Source: Chryseolinea sp. H1M3-3
GTDB lineage: Bacteria > Bacteroidota > Bacteroidia > Cytophagales > Cyclobacteriaceae
Direction: 5' to 3'
NCBI RefSeq assembly: GCF_029360725.1
Contig: NZ_JARKMY010000018.1
Location: forward strand, 62,001-126,000
DNA length: 64,000 nt
Shown here: in pieces, positions 1 to 7,996 of the stretch
How the letters are laid out: every line of letters begins with the position of its first letter
Position numbering within the stretch: position 1 is the first letter of the stretch
Notes under the pieces: generated by a model
Told to the model about the DNA's origin: nothing
Seen by the model: only the letters and a program-made list of their open reading frames with translations
The model's database searches: none
Program-made: the position numbers and the translations under genes

Positions 1-2438
1 GTGTTGTAGTAATCCACATCCAATGTTTGTCCCCAACGTGACATAAAATCCCGGCGGCTGCGTTTTAATAAATTCGCGAATGAAAACGAAAAGTGGTTAT
101 AGATCAGGTCGCCATTATTCAGTTGATCCTTATAAATGTAACGGAGCGTGTCGTAGGCCGGGACATCGCGGCCTGGACCATTATAAATAATTGCTCCATT
201 TTGCCTGATAACATTTCTGAAATCAGATGTCCTGGTTAACCCAACGGTATTTCCCACAGACATTTGCCGCCAGTATTTCGAATTTGTTAACTGTAGGGGT
301 ATACGGAGTCCTCCTTCAGCGGTGAACTCCTGCCACTTGAATTCCACATCATGACTACCATACTCCTCCTTGTTGACCCTATTTCCGCCTATTACATTAA
401 GATCAATAATGGGGTATAAGCCCTGATAACTTAATCCGGCATTCCATGATGATGTACCCTCATTCAGGTCATACATGTAACCTGCTGCAATCGAAGTGGT
501 GCTTAGAATATCGCGCGATGCAATACCCACATTGATCTGTGCCAGATCGTTGGTGACAAATGCGCCCCAGCTGTAAGGATTGAAAATTCCTTTAAACTTT
601 GAATATTTTGTAATCGGAAAATTTGTTGTTGGAATGCTGTCAAGTACCTGTGGCCTTCCCTCCTGTTTAACAAGTATCTCGACTAATGATGTATCAGAAA
701 CCATAGCCGTCGTGGCATACGTTTTCCAGCTCGCCGGATTAAAAGGAACATGCACGACATCCAAACCATCCCGCGTCTGTTCGTTATAATAGATGATTGT
801 ACCATCAATGCTAACGGCTGGGTTATATGCTGCATACTTGCTGGATGTTACCTGATACCGCTTTTTGGTTTTAAGATCATAAGCAAAAATGTTATCTATA
901 CCTGTGATGGGAGAATTGAACAAGACATAATTCTTAAATAACACAGGGTATCCGACATTTTCCTGGCCGACCTGCAGAATATCTTCACTTGCACCATTGG
1001 ATGCGTTTATCACCGAGATTCGTTTCCCATTCGCATCGGTTTTGATCACCACAATTGATTTTCCATCCTCTGACCATCGTGGCATGGAATAAAAAACACC
1101 CTCGGGGTTTGAAAAGGTTTTGAGTTTATTGCCTCTTGCGACATCAAATAACTGAAGGGAAGCTTTGTAATTGTTATCAGACTCTACCGCAATGATGGTT
1201 GTTCCGTCCGGGGATAATGCAGCCCCACTCAATCGCGCTTTCTTCCCTCCGATTACCTTTCGGCGTTTAGACAACATGTTGTACACTTTTATCTGGGAGT
1301 AATTGCGTATGCCCCAACGCGCGTCGTAACCATACTCACTCCACGCAATCTTTTCATTCGCAACGGATATCATACCCGCATCATTAACAAGACCAGGCGT
1401 AAAAATCTTATGTTCCTTTCTTTCTTTATCAAGTGTTACAAACCGTTCAATGTCACCAATGCCTCTTTTCATAACAAGAACACTACCATCTTCGAGGGGT
1501 TGTGGATATAAGTAATCCAGATAAACAGACGACTTTCGATGGTTAGCTTTCTCAAAAGGCGTAATTTTTAGCTGGTCAATTTCAGCTTGCCATTCCTTCT
1601 TCATATCTACTGCCATCTCGCGGAAAACATCCGTTACATATAATCCTGTTTCTTTGTGAATTGCGTTGGAAAATGTAAATGGTATGAAGGGAACGTTCCA
1701 TGCACGGGCAGTTATCTTTTCCCAGATGTCAGCATCCTTCGTTTTGCGCCGTAGACTGCTGACCATATAATAACCCAGGACATAGTGATTTGGAATGTTA
1801 TGCTTATAAGAACGAAGATACTGTTTGTGATAATTAAATGTCCGGCCTTCAAGCAAGTTGGTTTTAAAAATCAAACCAAAATTAGGTATCCGTCCGCGAC
1901 CGCTGGGTGTAAGCGCTGTTTCTATTGCAACGGCATCTCCCTCCCAAAACCATTGGGGTACTGCAGCCTGTGAAAACCCTGCCAGTGTTGTAGAACCAAA
2001 CAGATAATAAATAAATCTGTTGAATCCACGCGTAGCGTGCTGGTATTGTACGACATGACGGTATTCGTGTGTAGCCAGGAGGTTAAGCCAATCATTCGTT
2101 CCCAGAAAGTTGTAGTCCTGCGGAGGCATTGTGAAAAACTCTGATCGTCGTGGCAGTATAGACACAAACCCGTTGGATACCGACGATTGATTTTGAAGGA
2201 CGACAGCTATCCTTCGTGGAGGGACACCTAAAGTTCTTGATTCAGCCTCGCGAATCTTCTCAAGGGTATTCGCCATTCGCTGCCCCTGCACATCAAACCC
2301 AGTGGGAAAAATGATTCGAAAATGCTCCGTATTAATTTGCTTCCAGGAAAGGGATGTTGGATTATTTTCTAAGACGGTCTGGCTCCATCCCGACCGCCCA
2401 GACACCAACATAATAATCAAAAAAACAATCTTTTTCAT
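1..2438 (-). CDS. Exported HExxH peptidase-like / beta-propeller / barrel protein (partial)
   Basis: The reading frame is open from an ATG at 2438 down to base 1, so at least 812 residues are visible and the C-terminus lies outside the window. The first 20 residues look like a signal peptide ending in WSQ. A gluzincin-type zinc motif HEYRH lies at residues 124-128, with WEGDA at 165-169 supplying a likely third ligand, Glu166. The middle (about 200-600) contains short repeats of the TolB/WD40-like propeller kind. The last visible part has alternating aromatic and polar strands, as in an outer-membrane barrel. It follows the DUF4249 gene by 55 bp as the last visible gene of the TonB-receptor operon. 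Function is unknown; a surface peptidase or TolB-like envelope protein is an inference. A hairpin surrounds its start codon. Confidence 0.82.
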   Translation of the reverse strand, partial: MKKIVFLIIMLVSGRSGWSQTVLENNPTSLSWKQINTEHFRIIFPTGFDVQGQRMANTLEKIREAESRTLGVPPRRIAVVLQNQSSVSNGFVSILPRRSEFFTMPPQDYNFLGTNDWLNLLATHEYRHVVQYQHATRGFNRFIYYLFGSTTLAGFSQAAVPQWFWEGDAVAIETALTPSGRGRIPNFGLIFKTNLLEGRTFNYHKQYLRSYKHNIPNHYVLGYYMVSSLRRKTKDADIWEKITARAWNVPFIPFTFSNAIHKETGLYVTDVFREMAVDMKKEWQAEIDQLKITPFEKANHRKSSVYLDYLYPQPLEDGSVLVMKRGIGDIERFVTLDKERKEHKIFTPGLVNDAGMISVANEKIAWSEYGYDARWGIRNYSQIKVYNMLSKRRKVIGGKKARLSGAALSPDGTTIIAVESDNNYKASLQLFDVARGNKLKTFSNPEGVFYSMPRWSEDGKSIVVIKTDANGKRISVINASNGASEDILQVGQENVGYPVLFKNYVLFNSPITGIDNIFAYDLKTKKRYQVTSSKYAAYNPAVSIDGTIIYYNEQTRDGLDVVHVPFNPASWKTYATTAMVSDTSLVEILVKQEGRPQVLDSIPTTNFPITKYSKFKGIFNPYSWGAFVTNDLAQINVGIASRDILSTTSIAAGYMYDLNEGTSSWNAGLSYQGLYPIIDLNVIGGNRVNKEEYGSHDVEFKWQEFTAEGGLRIPLQLTNSKYWRQMSVGNTVGLTRTSDFRNVIRQNGAIIYNGPGRDVPAYDTLRYIYKDQLNNGDLIYNHFSFSFANLLKRSRRDFMSRWGQTLDVDYYN

Positions 2439-2461
2439 TTGGAAGTCTTTTCCAAATGAAA
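2433..2461 (-). promoter_or_regulatory. Perfect hairpin enclosing the start codon of the left-edge gene
   Basis: Bases 2433-2444 and 2450-2461 are perfect inverted complements (12 bp, loop of 5 nt). In the minus-strand transcript the second arm contains the ATG at 2438-2436. It lies in the 55-bp gap after the DUF4249 gene. There is no clean U-run directly after it, so it is not a standard terminator. It may limit translation of the downstream gene or be a processing site; this is inference. Confidence 0.5.
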
Positions 2462-2493
2462 GATGAAATTCCCTTTCGTGAAAAACAAATAAC

Positions 2494-3333
2494 TTACTCT
2501 TTTATCTCAATCTCTTTTGCGTGCACGCTACTGGCCTGGAAGAATCCTAGGGCACCATTAGTCAGATTGTTACGAGAGTTGCTGGGGGGCTGACTAAACA
2601 ATCCTCCATCGCTGTTCAATAAACTTTGCAGATCGCTATAAAAGACAAAGGCCTCGCGCGACAGGCTATAAATTTCACACCGGGCCATATCGCCAGGTGC
2701 AAAATAAATCGGCGTACTGATGCCATCGATATCTTCCCCAATAGTTTCATCATCCGAGAAATATATCTCCGTATCGTTGTAAACTTTTAAGGAGTCATTC
2801 CTGAAGAATTTAAACATATAATAATCTTTTGTGTCTTGCGGCTCCTTTGCATAGATCAGTACTTCATAAAATTTCTGGTAATCTTTCGGATCTTCTTTTT
2901 CATCATCATCTATTCGATATGCCAAGGAATCAATATTGGTTACCGCGTATAATTTATCCTTTGCTTCATATAACTGCTCATTAACGATGACCTGCAAAAA
3001 GTAGGTCCTTCCAACTTCTCCGGTAAATGGAGTTACCGGTAAATAATATCCAACGGAATCTGCTAGTTTGCCAGGGTTATGGACGAATGGATATTCGTTG
3101 CCGGCATCGTCTTTTATCACTACATCCGCGTCCGTGATTCGTGTTGGTTTTCCGGTGTCATAAAATCCTCCGGACTGGCTTACCTTTACATACTGATAGC
3201 CTGCCACATTCGTTACTTGCCCTTCTATGACAACACGTGTTTCTCCCTGACTGACATCGAGGTGAACAGGTTCCTCGCAGGAATAAAGTAAAATTGTCAC
3301 CAGTAGTATTAAGAATATATTTTTCATATTCAA
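2494..3333 (-). CDS. DUF4249 family lipoprotein
   Basis: 279 residues with a lipoprotein signal: a short charged start, a hydrophobic run and lipobox LLYSC, with Cys19 as the lipidated residue. The following EEPVHLDVSQGE segment and the beta-rich body match the DUF4249 family, outer-membrane lipoproteins of Bacteroidota encoded beside TonB-dependent receptors. It starts 5 bp after the stop of the TonB receptor, so the two are surely co-transcribed. By analogy with SusD-like partners it may sit on the cell surface and help capture the receptor's ligand, but the ligand is unknown. The family assignment is from memory of sequence character, not a search. Confidence 0.85.
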   Translation of the reverse strand: MNMKNIFLILLVTILLYSCEEPVHLDVSQGETRVVIEGQVTNVAGYQYVKVSQSGGFYDTGKPTRITDADVVIKDDAGNEYPFVHNPGKLADSVGYYLPVTPFTGEVGRTYFLQVIVNEQLYEAKDKLYAVTNIDSLAYRIDDDEKEDPKDYQKFYEVLIYAKEPQDTKDYYMFKFFRNDSLKVYNDTEIYFSDDETIGEDIDGISTPIYFAPGDMARCEIYSLSREAFVFYSDLQSLLNSDGGLFSQPPSNSRNNLTNGALGFFQASSVHAKEIEIKE

Positions 3334-3338
3334 TTCGT

Positions 3339-5690
3339 TCAGAATTTAAAATTGTATGTAACAGAGGGAAGAATAGGAAACAGATAGATCATGCGTGCTT
3401 CCTTGGTGTAGCCATCACCGATCGTATCGCCATCGTCATTCTTCGTGATTCTTGTATATATGGTAAATGGATTCTTGCGGTTGTATGCATTATAGACCGA
3501 AAACACCCACTGGCCTTTCCACCTGCGATTCGCATTTTTCTTTGGCGTATAAGTAGCGGACAAATCAAGACGGTGAAAGGCCGGTAGCCGGTAGCCATTG
3601 CGTTCGGAAATTACATCCGGCTGGTAATTTTGATACTCAAACTTCCCGGTGGGAAGTGTAATCGGACGGCCTGAACTAAAGGTAAACGTGGCACCAAATG
3701 TCCATCGGTCATTCATATCGTAAGCAGCTTGAATATTAGCGACGTGACGGCGATCATAGTTGGCAGCAAATGATTTGTCGAGATTAACACCCGGAATTTT
3801 TCGCATCGCCTTTGATAACGTATAGCCTACTGATCCTGTAAGTTTTCCTTGTGTTTTATTTACCATGAGTTCAATACCATAAGCCCATGCCTTACCTTGC
3901 CTGAATTCGGTGGATAAATCTTCATTGAAGAAAATGTCGGCGTTGTCAGCAAAGTCTGTTACGTTCTTGATGTCTTTATAATATGCTTCTGCTGAAAACT
4001 CATACTTATTGTTTTCAAAATTTCGGAAGTAACCCACTGCAACCTGGTCGGCTAGCTGAGGCTCCAAGTAGTATCCACTAGGGTTCCATGTATTGAAAGG
4101 AACAGGGACTGTTCCTGCTGCGATCAAATGCGTGTTCTGAACCATTCTGTTATACGATATTTTTGCGGATTGCCCTTCAGCGATCATATACCGGAGACCT
4201 GCCCTGGGTTCAAGGTTTATATAAGTTTTTATATTTCTCCAGGCTCCATAGTGAATTGTGTCTGTTCGAGTGATATTTATATTGTCTTTTGGATCCTCAT
4301 ACAAATACACATCGCTCTTTCCTACGTTCTGAAAAATTGACAAACGCAACCCTACGTCTAAGCTAAGTTTATCGCTGATGTTATATTGGTCGCTGATGTA
4401 AAAAGCATGATCTAAAGCATACATGTGTTGGAGTTCGACCTCCTTGAAAAAAGATCCCTCTGAATTTGGTGTAATCCGACCTGGTGAAAATCGTCTCCCC
4501 GTAATATGATAACCGAAAGTCAACTCATGATTGGTGTTGATGAAATAAGAAAGATCATTTTTTATACTCACCTCCTGCAAATTAGAAAGCCATTTAAACC
4601 CTTGTACGGGATCTTCCAGTTCTAACTTGTAGTCGAAATTGCTAACGATGAGCGACGTGTTTGAGAAAAGCCGTTCATTGAAAAGGTGATTCCACCGAAA
4701 CGTACCGGTCCGATTTCCCCATGCGAATCCAAACTCATCCGAAAAATTAAATACGTCACGGCCCGCATAAAATGCGGCGAAAAACCGGTTTTTGTTATTC
4801 GTCTTCCAATTTACTTTGGCATTGATGTCATAGAAGTGAACAAGATTGTCCTGATCTGCAGCTTTTAAAAACAGATCGATATAAGATCGCCGTGCAGAAA
4901 TAATGAATGAGCTCTTCTCCTTTATGATAGGACCTTCGACCATAACACGACTTGCCATCGACCCGATGCCTCCCGCAACATTCAGCTTTTTATTATTACC
5001 ATCTTTGGTGCGCACTTCCAAAATGGAAGAAAGTCTTCCGCCGAACCGGGCAGGAATACCGCCCTTGTAGAGCTCAGAATCTTTTATCACATCGGCATTA
5101 AAAACAGAGAATAATCCGAACAAATGAGAAGGGTCATAAATCGGCGCTTCGTCGTTTAATATCAAATTCTGATCGGCACTTCCTCCTCTAACGTAGAAGC
5201 TTGACGTTCCCTCGCCAGCAGTAATAACACCGGGTAACATTTGAATATTTTTAAGGATATCCACTTCACCGAACAACGCAGGAAGCTTCCGAACCTGATT
5301 CAAGTCAAGCGTGTTTTTACTCATCTGCAGGGACACAACGTTTTCATCTATTCGTTTGTCGGTCACTACAACTTCTTCTATCACCGTCGCTTCTGTTTTT
5401 AATTCCACATTATGCGCGATATTCTGAGACATTTCCATTTTTACTGATTGGAACTTATATCCCAGATAACTGTATTGAACTTCATAAGTGCCCTTTGGAA
5501 CGGTAATCGAATAAAAGCCATAGGCATTCGTCACTGCGCCGGCTTTCAATTCGGGAATGTAAACGGTGACACCGATTAATTCTTCGCCGTTGTCAACATC
5601 CTTCACGTAGCCATTTAGCGTTACTTTTTCTTGTGACCATAAAACGGTAGCGTACAAAATAAAAATTAAGACAAGGAAATTTTTTATCAT
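3339..5690 (-). CDS. TonB-dependent receptor with carboxypeptidase-like domain
   Basis: 783 residues. A signal peptide (about 1-19, ending LWSQ) is followed by a carboxypeptidase-regulatory-like beta domain (about 22-110, GYVKDVDNGEELIGVTVYIP), then the plug (about 115-230, with the typical FYVRGGSADQNLILNDEAPIYD region written here only in part: YVRGGSADQN, LNDEAPIYD) and a 22-strand-type barrel ending in an aromatic residue, YNFKF. It would import a substrate across the outer membrane using TonB energy. It heads the minus-strand operon with the DUF4249 lipoprotein and the HExxH protein. Short size and lack of a SusD neighbour separate it from classical SusC transporters. Confidence 0.93.
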   Translation of the reverse strand: MIKNFLVLIFILYATVLWSQEKVTLNGYVKDVDNGEELIGVTVYIPELKAGAVTNAYGFYSITVPKGTYEVQYSYLGYKFQSVKMEMSQNIAHNVELKTEATVIEEVVVTDKRIDENVVSLQMSKNTLDLNQVRKLPALFGEVDILKNIQMLPGVITAGEGTSSFYVRGGSADQNLILNDEAPIYDPSHLFGLFSVFNADVIKDSELYKGGIPARFGGRLSSILEVRTKDGNNKKLNVAGGIGSMASRVMVEGPIIKEKSSFIISARRSYIDLFLKAADQDNLVHFYDINAKVNWKTNNKNRFFAAFYAGRDVFNFSDEFGFAWGNRTGTFRWNHLFNERLFSNTSLIVSNFDYKLELEDPVQGFKWLSNLQEVSIKNDLSYFINTNHELTFGYHITGRRFSPGRITPNSEGSFFKEVELQHMYALDHAFYISDQYNISDKLSLDVGLRLSIFQNVGKSDVYLYEDPKDNINITRTDTIHYGAWRNIKTYINLEPRAGLRYMIAEGQSAKISYNRMVQNTHLIAAGTVPVPFNTWNPSGYYLEPQLADQVAVGYFRNFENNKYEFSAEAYYKDIKNVTDFADNADIFFNEDLSTEFRQGKAWAYGIELMVNKTQGKLTGSVGYTLSKAMRKIPGVNLDKSFAANYDRRHVANIQAAYDMNDRWTFGATFTFSSGRPITLPTGKFEYQNYQPDVISERNGYRLPAFHRLDLSATYTPKKNANRRWKGQWVFSVYNAYNRKNPFTIYTRITKNDDGDTIGDGYTKEARMIYLFPILPSVTYNFKF

Positions 5691-5811
5691 GATAGAGAGT
5701 TAAATTACGTTGATCAGACAATTAAATGTGAGTTTACCCCTATTCTTACCTGGCTAAAAATTAATCTTTAATTGAATGACTACACTACGGACGGATAAAT
5801 CGGCAAATGGT

Positions 5812-5819
5812 TACTTTTG
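5812..5819 (+). promoter_or_regulatory. Candidate Bacteroidota -7 element
   Basis: TACTTTTG fits the TAnnTTTG consensus exactly and lies 23 bp before the ATG of the 40-residue gene at 5842. No TTG is found at the usual -33 distance, so support rests on the -7 alone. Confidence 0.4.
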
Positions 5820-5841
5820 ACGCGTATAAATCGGATTATTA

Positions 5842-5964
5842 ATGTTTAGGAAGATAAAAAGGCTTTACGAAGAATATAAGCCTTATGTACGAGTAGACCT
5901 GATTATGTATGGTGTGTTAATCCTTTCAATTATACTTTATTTCATTTTCAGTACAATATTTTAA
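5842..5964 (+). CDS. 40-residue single-pass membrane peptide
   Basis: A complete ATG-to-TAA frame of 40 residues. The first 19 residues are basic and aromatic (MFRKIKRLYEEYKPYVRVD), the rest is one hydrophobic helix (about 20-39, YGVLILSIILYFIF) running to the C-terminus. This is a convincing small membrane protein layout, positive-inside, with no cleavable signal. A -7 like element lies just upstream and the gene is divergent from the TonB receptor operon. Function unknown; I do not recognise a named family. It is below usual annotation cut-offs. Confidence 0.55.
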   Translation: MFRKIKRLYEEYKPYVRVDLIMYGVLILSIILYFIFSTIF

Positions 5965-5984
5965 GATCTTAATGAAAAAAAAAA

Positions 5985-6010
5985 GCCATTATCCAGGCGG
6001 AGATAATGGC
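5985..6010 (-). terminator. Rho-independent terminator of the short-protein unit
   Basis: Perfect 9-bp stem GCCATTATC / GATAATGGC with an 8-nt loop. On the minus strand it is followed at once by a run of ten T. It ends transcription coming from the two short minus-strand genes at 6330-6067. Confidence 0.8.
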
Positions 6011-6066
6011 CAAAATGGAAATTGATAATGCAGTTCTGCACCCTCATTTCCAAATGATCGTTGTAT

Positions 6067-6141
6067 TTACAATTGTGCGGCTAAATTCAATAAACCGTAT
6101 GTTAACATCATTGAAATGACAATTCTTAACAGGGTTTTCAT
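6067..6141 (-). CDS. 24-residue hydrophobic peptide
   Basis: ATG at 6141 to TAA, 24 residues: a basic start (MKTLLR) followed by one hydrophobic stretch of about 17 residues. It lies 12 bp after the stop of the 58-residue gene and before a strong terminator, so it would be translated from the same short transcript. It could be a tiny membrane peptide, or a chance frame in a 3' untranslated region. Length alone gives little support; position and hydrophobic layout are the reasons for listing it. Confidence 0.35.
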   Translation of the reverse strand: MKTLLRIVISMMLTYGLLNLAAQL

Positions 6142-6153
6142 ATCGATGAGTTG

Positions 6154-6330
6154 TTAAAAGGTTTTTAAAATTTTCATTAAATCCAGGATTTCTTGTCGAC
6201 TCTTGCCTATTCGTCGAAGCAATAGTTCATCCATGGCTCCCTCTTTTCTGCTGTTATCTAAAGCAAATGCACGTGCTGATTGATAAGTAGTTGCGTTTTG
6301 GCGTTGGTTTTTTTTAAATAAATTTTTCAT
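6154..6330 (-). CDS. 58-residue basic soluble protein
   Basis: ATG at 6330 to TAA, 58 residues. The N-terminal third is basic and Asn/Gln-rich (MKNLFKKNQRQNATTY); the rest is helical with alternating charge (DNSRKEGAMDELLLRR, GKSRQEILDLMKILK). No membrane segment or signal peptide. It has a candidate promoter about 104 bp upstream and, with the 24-residue frame behind it, ends at a strong terminator, so it forms its own small transcription unit. Function unknown; no family recognised. Confidence 0.55.
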   Translation of the reverse strand: MKNLFKKNQRQNATTYQSARAFALDNSRKEGAMDELLLRRIGKSRQEILDLMKILKTF

Positions 6331-6433
6331 ACAGGCCTCGGTTTAAGGTTAAATGCTGTTGGTTTTAAAGGCCTTCGAAATAATAATGCCTGTTTATCAA
6401 GATGGCGTTCTCTTTTCGTAATTCATTGAATTA

Positions 6434-6466
6434 CAAATTTATAGTCCTCAAAAAAAATTAATGCAA
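6434..6466 (-). promoter_or_regulatory. Candidate Bacteroidota promoter for the 58-residue gene
   Basis: Reading the minus strand, TTG at 6466-6464 is followed after 22 bp by TAAATTTG at 6441-6434, an exact TAnnTTTG -7 element. The spacing is at the long end of the usual range. It would give a leader of roughly 100 nt before the ATG at 6330. Confidence 0.45.
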
Positions 6467-6527
6467 CTTGGAAGTTGGTAGAAAATTCTCCACACTGTGG
6501 TGAGGATCACATTTATAGACATAAAAA

Positions 6528-6549
6528 AAGCCCGACATTGTCAAGGCTT
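6528..6549 (-). terminator. Terminator after the 54-residue membrane peptide
   Basis: AAGCC / GGCTT stem with an inner GAC / GTC pairing, followed on the minus strand by a run of seven T. It lies 21 bp after the stop of the gene at 6735-6571. Confidence 0.6.
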
Positions 6550-6570
6550 CAGGTTAGGCAAAGAATGAAT

Positions 6571-6735
6571 TCAAACAGTAACTCTTTTCGATTGTGGCTC
6601 GGGTAATGGGGAATGCTTCAATTCTACATCGTCGTCATCAATCTTGGGGAAGAATATTTTGGCAAGCTTAACCGCGATGATGACGAATATGCCATAAGCA
6701 AGCAAGAAAGACAGTATGATAATGAATAAGTCCAT
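6571..6735 (-). CDS. 54-residue membrane peptide
   Basis: ATG at 6735 to TGA, 54 residues. One hydrophobic helix (about 2-25, FIIILSFLLAYGIFVIIAV) starts almost at the N-terminus, followed by a polar tail with an acidic patch (KIDDDDVE) and a proline-rich, basic end. The layout is that of a small bitopic inner-membrane protein. A terminator lies directly downstream; no convincing promoter was found upstream. Function unknown. Confidence 0.6.
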   Translation of the reverse strand: MDLFIIILSFLLAYGIFVIIAVKLAKIFFPKIDDDDVELKHSPLPEPQSKRVTV

Positions 6736-6988
6736 AGTGGTGAATGTAATTTTGCTAAGGAAAAGAAAATATGGTGCCAGTCCGCCGAAAGACCCTCGGA
6801 ATGGAGCTAGAAGCTTATTTTGGATAATTTTTTCTTAAAGCCGAGGTATTTTTCACCCATGTAAGTATCGAATCAAGAAAAACAAAAAGATTTTCGAGCC
6901 AAATTGAGAAGACATAAGGCGTGGTGATGACCAACGGGTGATTTGAAAGCAGGAAGAAATCCTCGATATTTCGCTATTTCGCTTGTAG

Positions 6989-7996
6989 ATGCTGAAGATC
7001 GATAGTCATACGCATATTCTCCCTAAGAAACTTCCCAATTGGAGCGATAAATTTGGCTACGGCGATTTCATTTATCTTCAACACCATAAGAAAGGCTACG
7101 CGAAAATGATGCGTGGAAATCAGTTCTTTAGAGAAATAAAGGAGAATGCATGGAACCCCGAGGTAAGAATTAAAGAATACGATAAATTCCATACGCAGGT
7201 CCAGGTGGTTTGCACCATTCCTGTGATGTTTTCTTATTGGGCAAAATCTTTTGATTGTCTTGAAATTTCGAAGTTTCTCAATGATCACATTGCAGAATTA
7301 ATTTTCAAGTATCCCAAAAACTATTTAGGCTTAGCCACCATCCCTATGCAGGACACCGAGTTAGCCATCGAAGAACTGCAGCGGATTAAATCATTAGGAT
7401 TGCAAGGTGTACAAATCGGTTCTAACATTAATGATTTGAATCTTAACGAGGAACGTTTCTTTCCCATCTTTGAGGCATGTGAAAAGCTTGATATGGCAAT
7501 ATTGGTTCACCCATGGAATATGATGGGACAAAATCACATGCAACGATATTGGCTTCCATGGTTGGTGGGGATGCCTGCGGAGACGGCCCGCGCAATCTGC
7601 TCAATGATCTTTGGTGGAATCTTTGAAAGGCTACCGCGATTGCGGGTAAATTTTGCACATGCAGGTGGCTCTTTTCTTGCTACGATAGGACGTATCAAAC
7701 AGGGATTTGATTGCCGGCCCGATCTGGTGGCAATCGACAATCCAATTGATCCAAAAAAATACTTAGGTAAATTTTGGGTGGATAGCATTACGCACGATGC
7801 ATTGATGTTGGAGTATGTATTGAAACTTCAAGGTTCGAAAAGAATTACCTTGGGATCAGATTATCCATTTCCGTTAGGAGATTTGGAGATAGGAAAATTT
7901 ATAGAAGAAATGAATCTGGATCAAAGCATTAAGGAAGACATTTTTTATCGAGCATCGCTTGAGTGGCTTAATATTTCTAAAGAACGATTTAACTAG
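6989..7996 (+). CDS. 2-amino-3-carboxymuconate-6-semialdehyde decarboxylase (ACMSD)
   Basis: 335 residues, the usual length of ACMSD, a zinc amidohydrolase-fold enzyme that decarboxylates ACMS in tryptophan/kynurenine (and 2-nitrobenzoate) breakdown (EC 4.1.1.45). The ligand set is intact: His7 and His9 (DSHTH), His174 (LVHPW), His224 (FAHAGG) and Asp291 (GSDYPFPLG). Stretches such as VPVMFSYWAK-like IPVMFSYWAK and YWLPWLVGMPAETA are very close to animal ACMSD as I remember it. The next gene begins at the base after its stop. No other kynurenine-pathway gene is in the window, so the decarboxylase is an orphan here. Assignment to family is strong; substrate is inferred. Confidence 0.92.
   Translation: MLKIDSHTHILPKKLPNWSDKFGYGDFIYLQHHKKGYAKMMRGNQFFREIKENAWNPEVRIKEYDKFHTQVQVVCTIPVMFSYWAKSFDCLEISKFLNDHIAELIFKYPKNYLGLATIPMQDTELAIEELQRIKSLGLQGVQIGSNINDLNLNEERFFPIFEACEKLDMAILVHPWNMMGQNHMQRYWLPWLVGMPAETARAICSMIFGGIFERLPRLRVNFAHAGGSFLATIGRIKQGFDCRPDLVAIDNPIDPKKYLGKFWVDSITHDALMLEYVLKLQGSKRITLGSDYPFPLGDLEIGKFIEEMNLDQSIKEDIFYRASLEWLNISKERFN

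Noticed and set aside
1922-2167. 81-residue minus frame with a MCLYCHDD start
   Set aside because: It lies out of frame inside the HExxH protein, whose longer frame has signal peptide, zinc motif and family features.
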